Source: Bradyrhizobium sp. CCBAU 53338
GTDB taxonomy: Bacteria > Pseudomonadota > Alphaproteobacteria > Rhizobiales > Xanthobacteraceae
Length of the DNA: 64,000 nt
Assembly: GCF_015291665.1 (NCBI RefSeq)
Contig: NZ_CP030048.1
Span: 310,001-374,000, forward strand
Reading direction: 5' to 3'
Part shown: positions 44,125 through 55,777 of the stretch, in pieces
How positions within the stretch are numbered: the first letter of the stretch is position 1
Layout: every line of letters starts with the position of its first letter
Translations under genes and position numbers: made by a program
Notes under the pieces: generated by a model
What the model was told of the DNA's origin: nothing
The model's database searches: none
The model's input: only the letters and a program-made list of their open reading frames with translations

Positions 44125-44523
44125 CTACCCTGCCTGAGCCTCGATCGCGGCCATATCGTCGTCCGACAGGCCGAAATGGTGGCCGATCTCGTGGATCAGG
44201 ACGTGGCGTACGATATGGCCGAGGCTTTCGTCGTGCTCGGCCCAGTAGTCCAGGATCGGCCGGCGGTAGAGCCAGACCATGTTGGGCAGCCGCGCCACGT
44301 CGCCAAAGCTCTGCTGGGGCAGGCCGATGCCCTGGAACAGGCCGAGCAGGTCGAACTCGCTTTCGCATTCCATCTCGTCGAGCACCTCCTCGGTCGGGAA
44401 GTCGTCGACGCGGATGATCAGGCCTTCGCAGAGCTTTCGAAACTCCGCCGGCAGGCGCTCGAAAATGTCGTGCGCCGTCATTTCCATCTCGGCCAGCGAG
44501 GGCGCTTTCAGGTCCGTCCACAT
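44125..44523 (-). CDS. Minimal zincin (metallopeptidase family) protein
   Basis: 132 residues of the small bacterial 'zincin-like metallopeptidase' family. The zinc-binding HExxH motif is at residues 111-115 (HEIGHH), followed by GLSDDDM, whose acidic residues could supply a third ligand. The upstream part is acidic and matches the family (FERLPAEFR...). It is cytoplasmic. Activity has rarely been shown for the family. ATG at 44523. Confidence 0.88.
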   Translation of the reverse strand: MWTDLKAPSLAEMEMTAHDIFERLPAEFRKLCEGLIIRVDDFPTEEVLDEMECESEFDLLGLFQGIGLPQQSFGDVARLPNMVWLYRRPILDYWAEHDESLGHIVRHVLIHEIGHHFGLSDDDMAAIEAQAG

Positions 44524-44652
44524 CCGCCTCTCTTACCGCGGGTTCCGCGGCGATGCATCTGGCTTTATGGGACCGGGCGAAGAGTTGACGTCGCGCGCGA
44601 AAACGAGGAGCGTACGGCGCCTCAAGGGGTTGGCTGAGCTGGGTGGTGTGAA

Positions 44653-44973
44653 ATGCGGGCAGGAACAGCGGGACTGGTTCTACTGTGCATGGGGTTGTTT
44701 TCGCAGTTTGGCGAGAGTGGTGCCCAAGCGCAGACGGTTGGCACGGAAGTCCGTATGGCCCAGGCCGCCTCACCCGACGACATCCCGCCGCCGCGCAGGC
44801 GGCCCCAGACGCGCCTGCGCGTCACGCCCTACTACACTCCAGACGGCGTTTATCCACGCTACAATCCGGGCCCCGATGCGGTCCGCGAATGCAGCGTCGC
44901 CTATGTGCAGGAACACAGGCCCAGCGGCACCGTGATCACGCCGCATATGAGCTGCTACTGGCGCCGCGGCTGA
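44653..44973 (+). CDS. Small exported protein of unknown function (1)
   Basis: 106 residues with a Sec signal (1-27, cleavage after AQA). The mature part is Arg/Pro-rich (PPPRRRPQTRLRVTPYYTPDGVYPRYNPGPDAVRE is its core, described here by composition) and ends with two cysteines (RECSVAY and HMSCYWRRG), which could form one disulfide. ATG at 44653. First of three consecutive small exported proteins on the plus strand; 7-base gap to the next. Confidence 0.72.
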   Translation: MRAGTAGLVLLCMGLFSQFGESGAQAQTVGTEVRMAQAASPDDIPPPRRRPQTRLRVTPYYTPDGVYPRYNPGPDAVRECSVAYVQEHRPSGTVITPHMSCYWRRG

Positions 44974-44980
44974 GATCGTC

Positions 44981-45241
44981 ATGGCGAGATGGATCGCACT
45001 GGCCGTTGCCGTCGGGCTTGCTGCGAGCCTGTCTCAGGCTTCCGCCGCGCACAGGCTGACGAAGCTGCCGGACGCATCCGCCGGGCGCGCATTGTTCGAT
45101 GGGCGACGGCATGCGCGATACGACATCACGCGATACACGCCGCGCCCCGATCCGCATTATTACGCGCGGCCCGTTTACTACCGTCCCTATCCCTACGGTG
45201 TGCCCGCGCCGTTCGTCATCGGCTACGGGCCGTTCTGGTGA
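44981..45241 (+). CDS. Small exported protein of unknown function (2)
   Basis: 86 residues with a Sec signal (1-23, cleavage after ASA). The mature chain is Tyr/Pro/Arg-rich (YYARPVYYRPYPYG) and ends in a hydrophobic GYGPFW. No cysteines or recognised domain. ATG at 44981, seven bases after the previous stop, so the pair is almost certainly co-transcribed. Confidence 0.68.
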   Translation: MARWIALAVAVGLAASLSQASAAHRLTKLPDASAGRALFDGRRHARYDITRYTPRPDPHYYARPVYYRPYPYGVPAPFVIGYGPFW

Positions 45242-45378
45242 CGCGAGCCACTCGCTCGTTCATGGCGCGTTCACGTCCCTGTTCTTAAGTTTAATCTCGG
45301 GAGCGACTGCAATTGGACAGCGATGGCGCGAGACCGCTGCGCCGCAATTTTCGCTGTCCACATTCAGGGAGACATTCC

Positions 45379-45912
45379 ATGTTGAGGAGATTGGGCCCAG
45401 CGACCAGTTCGCTGCGCTTGCTCGGGCTTGCCGCATTTGCAGTTCTGATGTTGTCGTCGGGGACCGCGCGTCGCGCTGAAGCGATGACGCCGATCAATCC
45501 GACCGCGCTGCCCGCGGCGAAGGCTGCAAGCGATGACATGATGATCCAGGTCCGCCACGGCGGCGGCGGTGGTGGGCATGGTGGCGGCGGACATTTCGGC
45601 GGCTTCCACGGCGGCGGTGGTCACTTCGGTGGTTTCCACGGCGGCGGCTTCCGCGCCGCGCCGGCCTTCCATGGCGGCGGGATGCGCTACGGCGGCATCC
45701 ATTATGGCGGCTATCATCGTCATTGGGGCGGCGGCTACTATCGGCCGTATTACGGCTATCGCCACTTCCACCGGCGCCATTATTACGGCGGCTACTATCC
45801 CTATTACCACTATCCGCGCCGCTGCCGGATCGTCTGGACCTATTACGGCCCGCGCCGCATCTGCCGCTGGCATCATTGGCACCGCTGGCACTATCCGTAC
45901 CGATATTGGTAA
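45379..45912 (+). CDS. Exported Gly/His/Tyr-rich low-complexity protein
   Basis: 177 residues from the ATG at 45379 (CAGGGAG upstream). The Sec signal (about 1-33) is followed by a region of GGGGH and GGFHGGG repeats (about 60-110). The C-terminus is dominated by Tyr, His, Arg and Trp (YYGYRHFHRRHYYGG). Two cysteines are present near the end. The histidine density would allow metal binding, but that is inference. The family occurs widely as a hypothetical protein in Bradyrhizobium. A terminator follows at once. Confidence 0.72.
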   Translation: MLRRLGPATSSLRLLGLAAFAVLMLSSGTARRAEAMTPINPTALPAAKAASDDMMIQVRHGGGGGGHGGGGHFGGFHGGGGHFGGFHGGGFRAAPAFHGGGMRYGGIHYGGYHRHWGGGYYRPYYGYRHFHRRHYYGGYYPYYHYPRRCRIVWTYYGPRRICRWHHWHRWHYPYRYW

Positions 45913-45926
45913 GTGCGGTCGAAATG

Positions 45927-45949
45927 AAAGGGCGCCTCGGGCGCCCTTT
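45927..45949 (+). terminator. Rho-independent terminator
   Basis: Perfect 10-bp stem AAAGGGCGCC/GGCGCCCTTT with a TCG loop, followed by TTTGTTT on the plus strand, 14 bases after the Gly/His-rich gene. Confidence 0.8.
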
Positions 45950-45953
45950 GTTT

Positions 45954-46163
45954 CTAGAGCCAGCCCTTCACATTCCACGAGGTCGCCTTCCACCGCATCA
46001 GCGTCTCGATCTTCCATTTCCTGAACATGGCCGGCGGCCAGCGGCTGAGCTTCGAGGTTTCCTCGGCTTCGGGCTTGGCGACGATCGGCAAGCGCGTCGT
46101 GCGCCGCCGGTGCTGGCGGGTCGCATCGCCGATCAGGTCGACATATTCAGGCTTGTTGGCCAT
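45954..46163 (-). CDS. Small basic hypothetical protein
   Basis: 69 residues, rich in Arg, Lys and Trp, with a core RKWKIETLMRWKATSWNVKGW. No signal peptide or known domain. ATG at 46163. Downstream of leuC on the same strand with a 96-base gap, so it might be at the end of the leuC transcript. Likely real, because similar short proteins occur next to leuC in related genomes as far as I recall; not proven. Confidence 0.55.
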   Translation of the reverse strand: MANKPEYVDLIGDATRQHRRRTTRLPIVAKPEAEETSKLSRWPPAMFRKWKIETLMRWKATSWNVKGWL

Positions 46164-46259
46164 GGCTCTCGTCCCCGCGGAAACCGTCGCGAGGACGAGA
46201 GTGTGGGCGAAGCCGCTTAACGACCGTTTGCCGCGATCACTACAATTGCAGGGAGTGGC

Positions 46260-47666
<1,407 letters not shown>

Positions 47667-47736
47667 GAGCTTGAGCTCCGAAGGAATGTGTGAAGCAGTT
47701 GAGCGCGGCTCGCGCGCGGGCAACAAAATCGTCAAC

Positions 47737-47754
47737 GCAGCTTTTAGGCTGCGC
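47737..47754 (-). promoter_or_regulatory. Hairpin in the leuC leader
   Basis: Perfect 6-bp stem CGCAGC/GCTGCG with loop CTAAAA on the minus strand. A T-rich stretch (GATTTTGTT) starts about six bases later. The stop codon TAA of the leader ORF lies inside the loop. It might be an attenuator, but the leader has only two Leu codons, so the usual leucine-attenuation logic is not visible. Confidence 0.4.
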
Positions 47755-47872
47755 GCGTAAGCTCTGACGTTGCCGAGGTCGCGAAACGTCCGAAGAACCG
47801 GCCGGGCAGCCGCGAGCGATCGTCGATGACGATGCGCTGAGGGCTTACGAAGCTGGTCGGATCTGGAAACAT
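47744..47872 (-). CDS. Possible 42-codon leader ORF upstream of leuC
   Basis: ATG at 47872, stop at 47744, beginning [12 protein letters not shown] and ending TSELTRAA. No clear ribosome-binding site, since the ATG lies in the palindrome 47863-47877. The composition is not leucine-rich (two Leu in 42). It ends inside a hairpin (47737-47754). It may be a regulatory leader peptide or chance; the evidence is weak. Confidence 0.3.
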   Translation of the reverse strand: MFPDPTSFVSPQRIVIDDRSRLPGRFFGRFATSATSELTRAA

Positions 47873-47877
47873 TCCAG
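47863..47877. promoter_or_regulatory. Operator-like palindrome upstream of leuC
   Basis: CTGGAA-ACA-TTCCAG, a perfect 6-bp inverted repeat with a 3-base spacer. Just upstream on the minus strand is TATATT (47884-47879), a good -10 hexamer, so the palindrome would cover the transcription start. The arrangement suits a repressor. No clear -35 is seen. Confidence 0.45.
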
Positions 47878-47941
47878 GAATATATAGCAGGCCGATTTGG
47901 AAGCGCGAGTGGTTTGACGCGCACGGCTGACGCAACAAAAA

Positions 47942-47963
47942 AGCGCGGGGTTTTGCCCCGCGC
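47942..47963 (-). terminator. Rho-independent terminator of the ffh-rplS operon
   Basis: 9-bp stem AGCGCGGGG/CCCCGCGCT with a TTTTG loop, then TTTTTTGTT on the minus strand, 27 bases after the rplS stop. Confidence 0.88.
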
Positions 47964-47990
47964 TCTCGAAAACTCGTCTGGTCGCGAAGC

Positions 47991-48371
47991 TTACTCGTTG
48001 ACGGCCTTGGCGTGCTCGGTCTTCTCGACGATGCGGGCCGACTTGCCGCGAAGGTTGCGGAGGTAATAGAGCTTGGCGCGACGCACCTTGCCGCGGCGCA
48101 CCACCTTGATCGAGTCGATCATCGGCGACATCACCGGGAACACGCGCTCGACGCCTTCGCCGTAGGAGATCTTGCGGACGGTGAAGCTCTCGTTGAGGCC
48201 ACCTCCGGAACGGCCGATGCAAACGCCTTCATAGGCCTGCACGCGGGTGCGGTCGCCTTCGACGACCTTCACGTTGACGATCACGGTGTCGCCGGGACCG
48301 AATTCCGGAATGTCCTTGCCGGCGGACAGCTTGTCGAATTGCTCTTGCTCGAGCTGCTTGATCAGGTTCAT
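47991..48371 (-). CDS. rplS: 50S ribosomal protein L19
   Basis: 126 residues. It sits at the subunit interface of the ribosome. Recognised by [11 protein letters not shown], the [13 protein letters not shown] core, and [27 protein letters not shown] at 48371, the family start; the frame runs on to 48467 without support. Last gene of the ffh-rpsP-rimM-trmD-rplS operon. Confidence 0.97.
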   Translation of the reverse strand: MNLIKQLEQEQFDKLSAGKDIPEFGPGDTVIVNVKVVEGDRTRVQAYEGVCIGRSGGGLNESFTVRKISYGEGVERVFPVMSPMIDSIKVVRRGKVRRAKLYYLRNLRGKSARIVEKTEHAKAVNE

Positions 48372-48480
48372 GGGTAAATCTCCATCGGCGCGCCCAGCCT
48401 TGGAAACGGGGGCTGCGCGAAATTCGTTTATCCAGCCATTGCGGATGTGGGCGCTCCTATAAGGCAAGCCGGAGCGTTTG

Positions 48481-49236
48481 TCACCCGTCTGTCTTGTTTT
48501 TTGGCGTTTTTTGGCGTCCGGGCCGATTCGGGGTTTTCGGCGGGATTTGCGCCCATAAATCAGGTCGCCGGGCCGCGGTCAGGGCCTCGGATTGCGCCCG
48601 CCGCCAGCTGGCGACCTTGGCGTGGTCCCCGGAGGTCAGGATCTCCGGGATCGGAACCCCCTCGAACAGCTGCGGGCGGGTGTATTGGGGGTATTCGAGC
48701 AGGCCGTCCGAAAAGCTCTCCTCGGTTCCCGAGGCTTCCTTGCCCATCACGCCCGGCAGCAGCCGGACGCAGGCGTCGATCAGCGCTAACGCGGCGATTT
48801 CGCCCCCTGACAGGACGTAATCGCCGATCGAGACCTCCTCCAGCCCGCGCCCGTCGATCACCCGCTGGTCGATGCCCTCGAACCGTCCGCAGACGACCAG
48901 CGGGCCGGGGCCCCGGGCAAGCTCGGCGACACGGGCCTGGGTCAATGGCCGACCGCGCGGGCTCATCAGCAGGCGCGGGCGATCGGGAGCGATCTCGGCG
49001 GCATCGATTGCGGCGGCCAGGACATCCGCCCGCAGCACCATGCCCGGCCCGCCGCCGGCCGGGGTGTCGTCGACACTGCGGTGGCGGTCGGTGGCGGAGG
49101 CCCTGATGTCCCGCGCCTCGATCTGCCAGAGGCCGGAGGCCAGCGCCCGGCCGGCGAGGCTCACGCCGAGCGGCCCCGGAAACATTTCCGGAAACAGCGT
49201 CAGCACTGTTGCACGCCAGGGTGAGGGATTGGTCAT
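48481..49236 (-). CDS. trmD: tRNA (guanine-37-N1)-methyltransferase
   Basis: 251 residues, SPOUT knot methyltransferase that makes m1G37 to prevent frameshifting. Motifs include [13 protein letters not shown] at the N-terminus, the GGGPGMV loop, and [10 protein letters not shown] (the SAM knot). ATG at 49236 rather than the in-frame TTG at 49254. It lies between rimM and rplS as in many bacteria. The C-terminal Lys/Pro-rich tail (about 15 residues) seems longer than usual. Confidence 0.96.
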   Translation of the reverse strand: MTNPSPWRATVLTLFPEMFPGPLGVSLAGRALASGLWQIEARDIRASATDRHRSVDDTPAGGGPGMVLRADVLAAAIDAAEIAPDRPRLLMSPRGRPLTQARVAELARGPGPLVVCGRFEGIDQRVIDGRGLEEVSIGDYVLSGGEIAALALIDACVRLLPGVMGKEASGTEESFSDGLLEYPQYTRPQLFEGVPIPEILTSGDHAKVASWRRAQSEALTAARRPDLWAQIPPKTPNRPGRQKTPKNKTDG

Positions 49237-49270
49237 GTCAGTCAGCTTAGCCAAAAACCACGGCCCGTGG

Positions 49271-49816
49271 TTACGGGTCGCCGCCTTCGCGGGGACGGCT
49301 CATGGAGGGCTCGTCACCCTCGATCTCCTGCGGCAGCGCGATCACGACGCGGCCGCCCTTGAGGTCGACCTCCGGCACCACCGCGTTGGTGAACGGCAGC
49401 AGCATCGTCGCGCCCTTGAGCGGCGCGATCTCGATGATGTCGCCAGCGCCGAAATTATGGATCGCGAGCACGCGGCCGAGTTCGTCGCCATCCGTGGTGA
49501 CGGCGGCGAGCCCGATCAGATCGGCGTGGTAATATTCGTCCTCATCGGTCGCGGGCAGCTTTTCGCGCGCGACGTAGAGTTCGATGCCGTTGAGGCGCTC
49601 CGCCTCATCGCGGGTCGCGATGCCCTTGAACGTCGCGACCAGATGGTCCCTGGCTTCGCGGACCTGCGCCAGTTCGAACTGGCGCCTGCCGTCCTTGGAG
49701 AGAAGCGGCCCGTAGCGCTTCACGGCAAATGGATCTTCGGTGAAGGTCCACAACTTGACCGCGCCGCGTACTCCATGCGCGGCGCCGATCCGCGCGACGC
49801 AGATCAGCGCCGACAT
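49271..49816 (-). CDS. rimM: Ribosome maturation factor RimM
   Basis: 181 residues. It binds S19 and helps 30S assembly. The N-terminal RimM beta barrel (about 5-85) starts with [15 protein letters not shown], followed by a PRC-like domain with [17 protein letters not shown] and [16 protein letters not shown] at 49816, nine bases after rpsP. Confidence 0.95.
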   Translation of the reverse strand: MSALICVARIGAAHGVRGAVKLWTFTEDPFAVKRYGPLLSKDGRRQFELAQVREARDHLVATFKGIATRDEAERLNGIELYVAREKLPATDEDEYYHADLIGLAAVTTDGDELGRVLAIHNFGAGDIIEIAPLKGATMLLPFTNAVVPEVDLKGGRVVIALPQEIEGDEPSMSRPREGGDP

Positions 49817-49825
49817 GGCCTAGCC

Positions 49826-50158
49826 TCAGCCCTTCGCGGCGGCTTCGGCCTGCGCCTTGCGCTCCTTGCGCGGCACGGCCTTCTCGGGGTTGTTGCGCGC
49901 TTCACGCTTCTTGACGCCGGCGGCATCGAGGAAGCGCATCACGCGGTCCGACGGCTGCGCACCCTTGGCGAGCCAGGCCTTGACCTTGTCCATGTCGAGC
50001 TTCAGGCGGGTTTCGTTGTCCTTCGGCAGCAGCGGATTGAAATAGCCGAGACGCTCGATGAAGCGGCCATCGCGGGGAAAACGCGAGTCGGCGACGACGA
50101 CGTGATAGACGGGACGCTTCTTGGTGCCTGCGCGGGAGAGGCGGATAACGACGGACAT
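49826..50158 (-). CDS. rpsP: 30S ribosomal protein S16
   Basis: 110 residues. Early-assembling ribosomal protein, identified by [26 protein letters not shown] (first 20-odd residues) and [15 protein letters not shown]. The basic Ala/Lys-rich C-terminal tail is common in alphaproteobacteria. ATG at 50158, 99 bases after ffh. Confidence 0.97.
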   Translation of the reverse strand: MSVVIRLSRAGTKKRPVYHVVVADSRFPRDGRFIERLGYFNPLLPKDNETRLKLDMDKVKAWLAKGAQPSDRVMRFLDAAGVKKREARNNPEKAVPRKERKAQAEAAAKG

Positions 50159-50257
50159 TCAGTTCTCCTTGAAAGTGTGGTTTGCAAAGTACGTTTTGTT
50201 CGGTTGATTGGTATTTCGCGCCGCGCGGGACAACTTACGACCCTCGCGACGATTTCC

Positions 50258-51805
<1,548 letters not shown>

Positions 51806-52201
51806 TGCCGTTGTCCTTGTCCTGCTCGCCAGAATGGCGATCTTCCAAACACCTTTGCGCCCGAGGGCGCATCGCGCTGTCGGGCGTTGACCTCTGGCCT
51901 CAAGGGCCAGTCGGCGGGTCGAAAAGAAAGCCTTTCCGAGAAAGTCGCGGGGTTAAACGCCGCTCACGCCCAAAAGTCAAGGAAAGTTAGGCGCGCAGGA
52001 CGCCCTTGCCAGGGTAAGGCCTTGAAAGCAGGGCATTTCCGGCCACGGGTTCCTTTTTCGGCGGCTCCGCCCATATAGCGGTGATGACTTACCATCCCAA
52101 TCGTCCCTAGAAGCCTGCCCCGTGCTGATCACCCGTCGCCGCTGTTCGGACTGCTTGCCGGGGCTGGCGCGCTGGTCGGCGTTCCCCTCTGGATATCCCG
52201 C

Positions 52202-53182
52202 ATGAAAACCTATGACGGCCCGGTCTCCGACCATTTCGATGGTCTGAACTTCTTCGATCCGGACGGCGTGCCGCCGAAATCCCTTGGCGAGGTGCTGCGC
52301 TGGCAGTTCGGCGGCGGGCGGGAGCGAACGAAATGGCCGGATTGGGCCCCGAGCCCCCACGCCGACACCCCGCCGGAGCGTGTCGACGGCGGCAAGGTGC
52401 GACTCTCCTTCGTCGGTCACGCCAGCTGGCTGATCCAGACCGGCGGCCTCAACATCCTCGTCGATCCCGTCTGGTCGATGCGGGTCTCGCCGGTCAGTTT
52501 TGCCGGGCCGAAGCGGCACAACGATCCCGGCATCGCCTTTGACGAGCTGCCGAAGATCGACATCGTGCTGGTGTCGCACGGTCACTACGATCATCTCGAC
52601 ATCGCGACGCTGTCGCGGCTCGCCAAGAATTTCGCGCCGCGCGTGGTCACCCCGCTCGGCAATGATGTGACGATGCGGAGCTACGATTCGACGATCAAGG
52701 CTGAAGCGTTCGACTGGCACGAACGCGTCGAGCTCGGCAACGGCATCGCCGCGACGCTGGTGCCGACACGGCACTGGACCGCGCGCGGCATGTTCGATCG
52801 CAACAGGGCGCTGTGGGCGAGCTTCGTGCTGGAGACGCCGGCCGGGAAAATCTACGTCGTCTGCGATTCCGGCTATGGCGACGGCAGGCATTTTCGCCGC
52901 GTCGCCGAGCGGCACGGAAAGCTGCGTCTTGCGATCCTTCCGATCGGCGCCTACGAGCCGCGCTGGTTCATGCGCGACCAGCACATGAACCCGGAGGACG
53001 CGGTGAAGGCGTTTGCCGATTGCGGCGCGGAGCAGGCGCTCGGCCATCATCACGGCACGTTCCAGCTGACGGACGAGGCGATCGACGCACCGGCCAAGGC
53101 GCTGGTGGAAGCGCTCGACGCTGCGAAGATTCCGCAGGAGCGGTTCGTGGCGATGAAGCCAGGGCAGGTGATGGAGATTTAG
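52202..53182 (+). CDS. MBL-fold metallohydrolase (NAPE-PLD/UlaG-like)
   Basis: 326 residues. The metallo-beta-lactamase fold has the zinc motif H126-x-H128-x-D130-H131 (SHGHYDH), a further metal-site Asp in VVCDSGYGD and a late His in HHHGTF. It resembles NAPE-PLD and RomA-like enzymes; substrate unknown. The ATG is at 52202. Upstream in frame are about 20 hydrophobic codons (PLFGLLAGAGALVGVPLW) with no ATG, GTG or TTG to start them, so a lost or unusual start for a signal-anchor is possible. Confidence 0.85.
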   Translation: MKTYDGPVSDHFDGLNFFDPDGVPPKSLGEVLRWQFGGGRERTKWPDWAPSPHADTPPERVDGGKVRLSFVGHASWLIQTGGLNILVDPVWSMRVSPVSFAGPKRHNDPGIAFDELPKIDIVLVSHGHYDHLDIATLSRLAKNFAPRVVTPLGNDVTMRSYDSTIKAEAFDWHERVELGNGIAATLVPTRHWTARGMFDRNRALWASFVLETPAGKIYVVCDSGYGDGRHFRRVAERHGKLRLAILPIGAYEPRWFMRDQHMNPEDAVKAFADCGAEQALGHHHGTFQLTDEAIDAPAKALVEALDAAKIPQERFVAMKPGQVMEI

Positions 53183-53236
53183 TAGTCTCTGCACATACAG
53201 CTCGCGCCCCGGACGCAGCGCGGCGGGACACGAGAG

Positions 53237-53941
53237 CTACTGCTCTTTCGGCTTGATCGACCAGCTCACGTTCACCGTTACCGCCAGCGTTTCCTCGCCC
53301 GGCGCAACGGCAGCAGGCGCGGCCATCGGGGCTGCGGCCATGCGTCCCTTGAACAGCGGCATTGGAGCGCCGCCCTCGGACACACTGAGCGGCGCGCCCA
53401 GCGTGACGCCGGTCGCCTTGGCGTAGATCTCCGCTTTGCGGCGCGCATCGGCGACCGCCTGCTCGCGGGCATCGTCGAGCAGCTTTGAGGCCTGCGTCAC
53501 CTCGAACGAGATGTTGCCGATGTCGTTCGCGCCGGCGCTGACCAGCGTGTCGATGACGCCGGCGACCTTGGTCACGTCGCGGATCTTGACGGTGACGCGA
53601 TTGGAGGCGCGGAAGCCGACCACGGGCGAGGCGCCGGTCGAGCGGTTCGGCGCATATTGCGGCTGCAGCGACAGGCGCGAGGTCTGATAATCCTTCTCCG
53701 GGATGCCGGCGCCCTTCAGCGCCAGCAGCACCTTGCCCATCGCAGCGTTGTTGGCGTCGGAAGCTTCCTTCGCCGACTTGGCGTCGTTGGCGACGCCGGC
53801 ATCGATCTGCGCGAGGTCGGGCGCGGCCGAGACGGTCGCCTCGCCACTGACGGTGATGGCGGACGGGAAATCATCGGCGAATGCGGGCGATGCCAGCAGC
53901 GCGGCGGCGAAGATGGCGGCGAGGGTGGCAGGCTTAATCAT
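53237..53941 (-). CDS. SIMPL domain periplasmic protein
   Basis: 234 residues. A Sec signal (1-23, cleavage AFA) is followed by a SIMPL domain (about 28-234) with TVSGEATVSAAPDLAQI and the VSEGG segment near the C-terminus. The family is widely found in the periplasm and outer membrane; roles are mostly unknown and sometimes linked to stress. The ATG at 53941 is preferred to a GTG at 53950. Only 5 bases separate it from the upstream GyrI-like gene, so they form one operon. Confidence 0.88.
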   Translation of the reverse strand: MIKPATLAAIFAAALLASPAFADDFPSAITVSGEATVSAAPDLAQIDAGVANDAKSAKEASDANNAAMGKVLLALKGAGIPEKDYQTSRLSLQPQYAPNRSTGASPVVGFRASNRVTVKIRDVTKVAGVIDTLVSAGANDIGNISFEVTQASKLLDDAREQAVADARRKAEIYAKATGVTLGAPLSVSEGGAPMPLFKGRMAAAPMAAPAAVAPGEETLAVTVNVSWSIKPKEQ

Positions 53942-53946
53942 CGGTC

Positions 53947-54684
53947 TCACTTCAGCGGCACGAATACGTTGATCACGAGCTTGTCCTCGGCCGTCTTGAG
54001 GGGGTCGGTGAGGTACTCCTCGATGAAGGTGTCCTTGGCTTCCAGCTTCTTGTCGTCGAGGTGATTGGTGATCGCCTCATAGGTGTTGTCCATGTTGTCG
54101 TAGGAGCCGCGATGGACGAATTTCAGCGCCTTGCCCTCCGGCGATTTTCCGATGCTCATGTCCTTGGTCAGGTTCTTGGGGTCCTGATCGACCGGGATCT
54201 CGGCGAGGAAGGTGAAGCCGGTGTCGTCAGTCGAGGTGTAGACGATCATCGCATTGCCGGCGTGCTTGATGCCCTGCTTGTCCAGCAGCGCGTTCAGCGT
54301 CTTGAAGGCGTCGACCAGGGTGTCGAAGGCCGAGTCCCAATTGGCGGTGCCCTTGACCATCACGACCTTCTTGGCCTCGAGCGTGATCTCCTGGCCAAAG
54401 GGATCGGCGGTCTGCACCGGGGCCGGAGTGGCAGCCGCTGCGGGCGGCGGTGCTGCGGGGCTTGGTGAGGCGCTGGCCGCAGGGGAAGGCAACGGAGACG
54501 GCGTTGCCGCCGGCGCGGGCGAAGCACTTGCGGCCGGGGACGGCGAGGCCGGCGGGGACGGTGAGGGGCTTGCCGAGGCGGCCGGCGCCGGGCTCGGGGT
54601 CTGCGCGAGGGCGCCGGACAGGCCAAGCGACAAGGCCGCTGCCGGGATCAGCGCGGCCAGAGCAAGACGACGAAACCCAATCAT
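53947..54684 (-). CDS. Exported GyrI-like effector-binding domain protein
   Basis: 245 residues from the ATG at 54684, which has GGGGAG upstream. A Sec signal (1-27, cleavage after ALA) is followed by a low-complexity Pro/Ser/Ala repeat (about 28-95). The C-terminal GyrI-like (AraC effector-binding) domain (about 98-245) has the family motifs HRGSYDNMDNTYEAI and LTDPLKT. Such domains usually bind small ligands in the cytoplasm; here a signal peptide places it outside. It is co-transcribed with the SIMPL gene. Confidence 0.83.
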   Translation of the reverse strand: MIGFRRLALAALIPAAALSLGLSGALAQTPSPAPAASASPSPSPPASPSPAASASPAPAATPSPLPSPAASASPSPAAPPPAAAATPAPVQTADPFGQEITLEAKKVVMVKGTANWDSAFDTLVDAFKTLNALLDKQGIKHAGNAMIVYTSTDDTGFTFLAEIPVDQDPKNLTKDMSIGKSPEGKALKFVHRGSYDNMDNTYEAITNHLDDKKLEAKDTFIEEYLTDPLKTAEDKLVINVFVPLK

Positions 54685-54901
54685 TCCATTCTCCCCAAGG
54701 CTTTGGCTCCCAAAGCCCAAATCCGGTCGCGCATCCCTGATCGCGCGAACCGCGCGATTCTAACACGCGGGCGCCAAATTCGTCCCATGACAGATGCGTC
54801 ATGGCAGTTCATCATGGCCGTCCGCTCGGGCTGCCGCAGCCAAATCACTGGCCAAGCCGGTCAGGATCGCCATATAAGGCAGGCAAAATTCGGGAATTTT
54901 C

Positions 54902-55777
54902 ATGAGCGCGCTGGCCAACCACGCATTCGCCAAGATGAACGGCATCGGCAACGAGATCGTCGTCGTCGACATGCGCGATTCTGCCGGCCGCATCACGCCT
55001 GATGATGCCCGGGCGGTCGCATCCGCGCAGGGCGGCGTGCCCTATGACCAGCTCATGGTGCTGCAGAAGCCGCGGCTCGACGGCACCGAAGCGTTCATCA
55101 GCATTTACAACAATGACGGTTCGGAGGCCGGCGCCTGCGGCAACGGCATGCGCTGCGTGGTGCGCCGGATCTTCGAGAAGAGCGGACAGACCACGGCGAC
55201 CTTCGAGACCGCGGCCGGCCTGCTCAATGCCTGGCAGGGCCCGGCGCACGATCTCTACACCGTCGACATGGGCGTGCCGAAGTTCGGCTGGCAGGACATT
55301 CCGCTGGCGGAAGAGTTTCGCGATACCCGCTACATCGAATTGCAGATCGGACCGATCGACAATCCGATCCTGCATTCGCCGTCCGTGGTCAGCATGGGCA
55401 ATCCGCACGCGATCTTCTGGGTCGACGACGTCAACGCTTATGATCTCGAGCGTTTTGGTCCGCTGCTGGAAAATCATCCGATCTTTCCCGACCGTGCCAA
55501 CATCACGCTCGCCCACATCGTCGATCGCGAGCACATCACCATGCGCACTTGGGAGCGCGGCGCCGGGCTGACCCGTGCCTGCGGTTCGGCGGCCTGCGCG
55601 ACCGCGGTTGCAGCTGCGCGGCTGAAGCGCACCGAGCGCAAGGTCGAGATGACGCTGCCGGGCGGCAAGCTCGGCATCGAATGGCGCGAGCGCGACGACC
55701 ACGTGCTGATGACGGGTACGGCGACCTTCGAATATGAAGGCAAGTTCGATCCGGCGCTGTTCGCGCCGGCCGGCTGA
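54902..55777 (+). CDS. dapF: Diaminopimelate epimerase
   Basis: 291 residues. It converts LL- to meso-diaminopimelate for lysine and peptidoglycan, without cofactor. The two active-site cysteines are in GACGNGMRC (C79) and [11 protein letters not shown] (about C228). The PHAIFW motif is also present. ATG at 54902. Its stop codon overlaps the start of mtaB by one base (TGATG), so the two are translationally coupled. Confidence 0.96.
   Translation: MSALANHAFAKMNGIGNEIVVVDMRDSAGRITPDDARAVASAQGGVPYDQLMVLQKPRLDGTEAFISIYNNDGSEAGACGNGMRCVVRRIFEKSGQTTATFETAAGLLNAWQGPAHDLYTVDMGVPKFGWQDIPLAEEFRDTRYIELQIGPIDNPILHSPSVVSMGNPHAIFWVDDVNAYDLERFGPLLENHPIFPDRANITLAHIVDREHITMRTWERGAGLTRACGSAACATAVAAARLKRTERKVEMTLPGGKLGIEWRERDDHVLMTGTATFEYEGKFDPALFAPAG

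Noticed and set aside
44653..45912. A bacteriocin or RiPP precursor cluster
   Set aside because: The three small proteins carry normal Sec signals, have no double-glycine leader and no modification enzyme or dedicated transporter gene is nearby.
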